DNA of 6,428 nt from Desulfobacula sp. (GTDB lineage Bacteria > Desulfobacterota > Desulfobacteria > Desulfobacterales > Desulfobacteraceae). Positions 5,990 to 6,428 of the stretch are shown here, in pieces. The position numbers were made by a program, and so were the translations under genes. The stretch spans positions 1 to 6,428 of the forward strand of contig JAGLNZ010000244.1 in assembly GCA_023139225.1 (NCBI GenBank). Reading direction: 5' to 3'. The notes beneath the pieces were generated by a model. That model made no database searches and was not told the DNA's origin. It saw only the letters and a list, made by a program, of their open reading frames with translations. Positions within the stretch are counted from its first letter, which is position 1; every line of letters begins with the position of its first letter.

Positions 5990-6428
5990 ATCGGTTTTGG
6001 GTTCTCAACTTCAATACGATTGCCGTTCTTGTAGGCAGGTAAAGACTTAATAAATGTCTTTCCCCATTTTTTTTTGAATCAAAAACAGCAAAATGGACCT
6101 GGTCCTGTCTAAGCCTGCCTTTTCCGCCAAACCGGATCTCATCGGAATTGAGAACCATCCTGTACTCACCCGGAGGAGCATCAAACATATAATCTGAAAA
6201 AGATTGTGAATGATGAAAATTAAAAATAAAAATCATATTGTTTCTTTCAAAAGCAATCACCTTGTCATCTTCATGAATGCGTAAAAGATTCATATCAGGT
6301 GAAGAAAACAGATCATACTCCTTTACAAGAGCAATCATTTTTTTATCAAATTGGGACAATGAAGAAAAATATAAATCCTTATTAAATTTTAATGACCACT
6401 GGCGCCTGGCATGGTGAAAGGAAAACTT
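5988..6428 (-). CDS. glgB: 1,4-alpha-glucan branching enzyme, C-terminal part, 5' end beyond window
   Basis: The frame is open from the window edge at 6428 to the TAA at 5988-5990, giving 146 residues of a longer protein. It matches the end of eukaryote-type (GH13_8) branching enzymes. HHARRQW followed by a Phe/Leu-rich segment and LSQFDKKM corresponds to the last part of the catalytic barrel. FERNNMIFIFNFHHSQSFSDY, read as FERNNMIFIFNF then HHSQSFSDY, then PPGEYRMVLNSDE, FGGKGRL and LSLYLPTRTAIVL form the C-terminal all-beta domain. The enzyme makes alpha-1,6 branches in glycogen. The catalytic Asp and Glu residues lie outside the window. A TTG at 6357-6359 could be taken for a start, but the clear family match upstream of it shows it is internal. 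The gene converges on the Cache receptor. Family is firm; the symbol is given by function rather than by closeness to E. coli GlgB. Confidence 0.9.
   Translation of the reverse strand, partial: KFSFHHARRQWSLKFNKDLYFSSLSQFDKKMIALVKEYDLFSSPDMNLLRIHEDDKVIAFERNNMIFIFNFHHSQSFSDYMFDAPPGEYRMVLNSDEIRFGGKGRLRQDQVHFAVFDSKKNGERHLLSLYLPTRTAIVLKLRTQNR

Noticed and set aside
6357..6359. TTG as start codon of a 123-residue stand-alone protein on the minus strand
   Set aside because: The frame continues open to 6428 and the upstream translation (HHARRQW...) matches branching enzymes, so the TTG is internal to a longer gene.

Overview
The window is 6.4 kb of AT-rich bacterial chromosome carrying four protein genes, two of them cut by the window edges, plus a well-preserved regulatory leader. 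The gene content suggests a free-living, motile, anaerobic Desulfobacterota relative, most likely a sulfate reducer. It has a DcrH-type chemoreceptor with a C-terminal hemerythrin, a type I-beta DAHP synthase and a eukaryote-type glycogen branching enzyme. The taxonomic guess is inference; there is no rRNA or other marker gene here.

Layout. (1) Positions 1-692, minus strand: the first 230 residues of DAHP synthase (aroF), the entry enzyme of the shikimate pathway. (2) Positions 693-964, minus strand: the aroF leader. Reading toward aroF, it holds a promoter-like TTGACA element, a 25-codon leader peptide with seven phenylalanines (five consecutive), a hairpin enclosing those Phe codons, a strong terminator hairpin, and a second terminator just before the aroF ribosome binding site. 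This has the architecture of phenylalanine-sensing transcription attenuation. (3) Positions 965-3799, minus strand: a 944-residue chemoreceptor with a long helical periplasmic sensor, HAMP, signalling domain and a C-terminal bacteriohemerythrin with all seven iron ligands. (4) Positions 3800-4004: a divergent intergenic region with two inverted repeats. (5) Positions 4005-5963, plus strand: a 652-residue chemoreceptor with a double-Cache sensor. (6) Positions 5988-6428, minus strand: the C-terminal end of a glycogen branching enzyme, convergent with the second chemoreceptor and open to the window edge.

How the genes fit together. The two divergent receptors have different sensors, but their HAMP-to-hairpin-tip distance is identical (147 residues from DEIGEL to EQTNLL), so they should be able to share one signalling array. 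One probably reports oxygen or redox state in the cytoplasm plus an unknown periplasmic cue; the other reports a small extracellular ligand. The aroF and branching-enzyme genes are metabolic neighbours with no evident functional tie to the receptors.

The most rewarding item is the aroF leader: peptide, overlapping stems and tandem terminators read as a complete attenuator that standard gene calling would miss.
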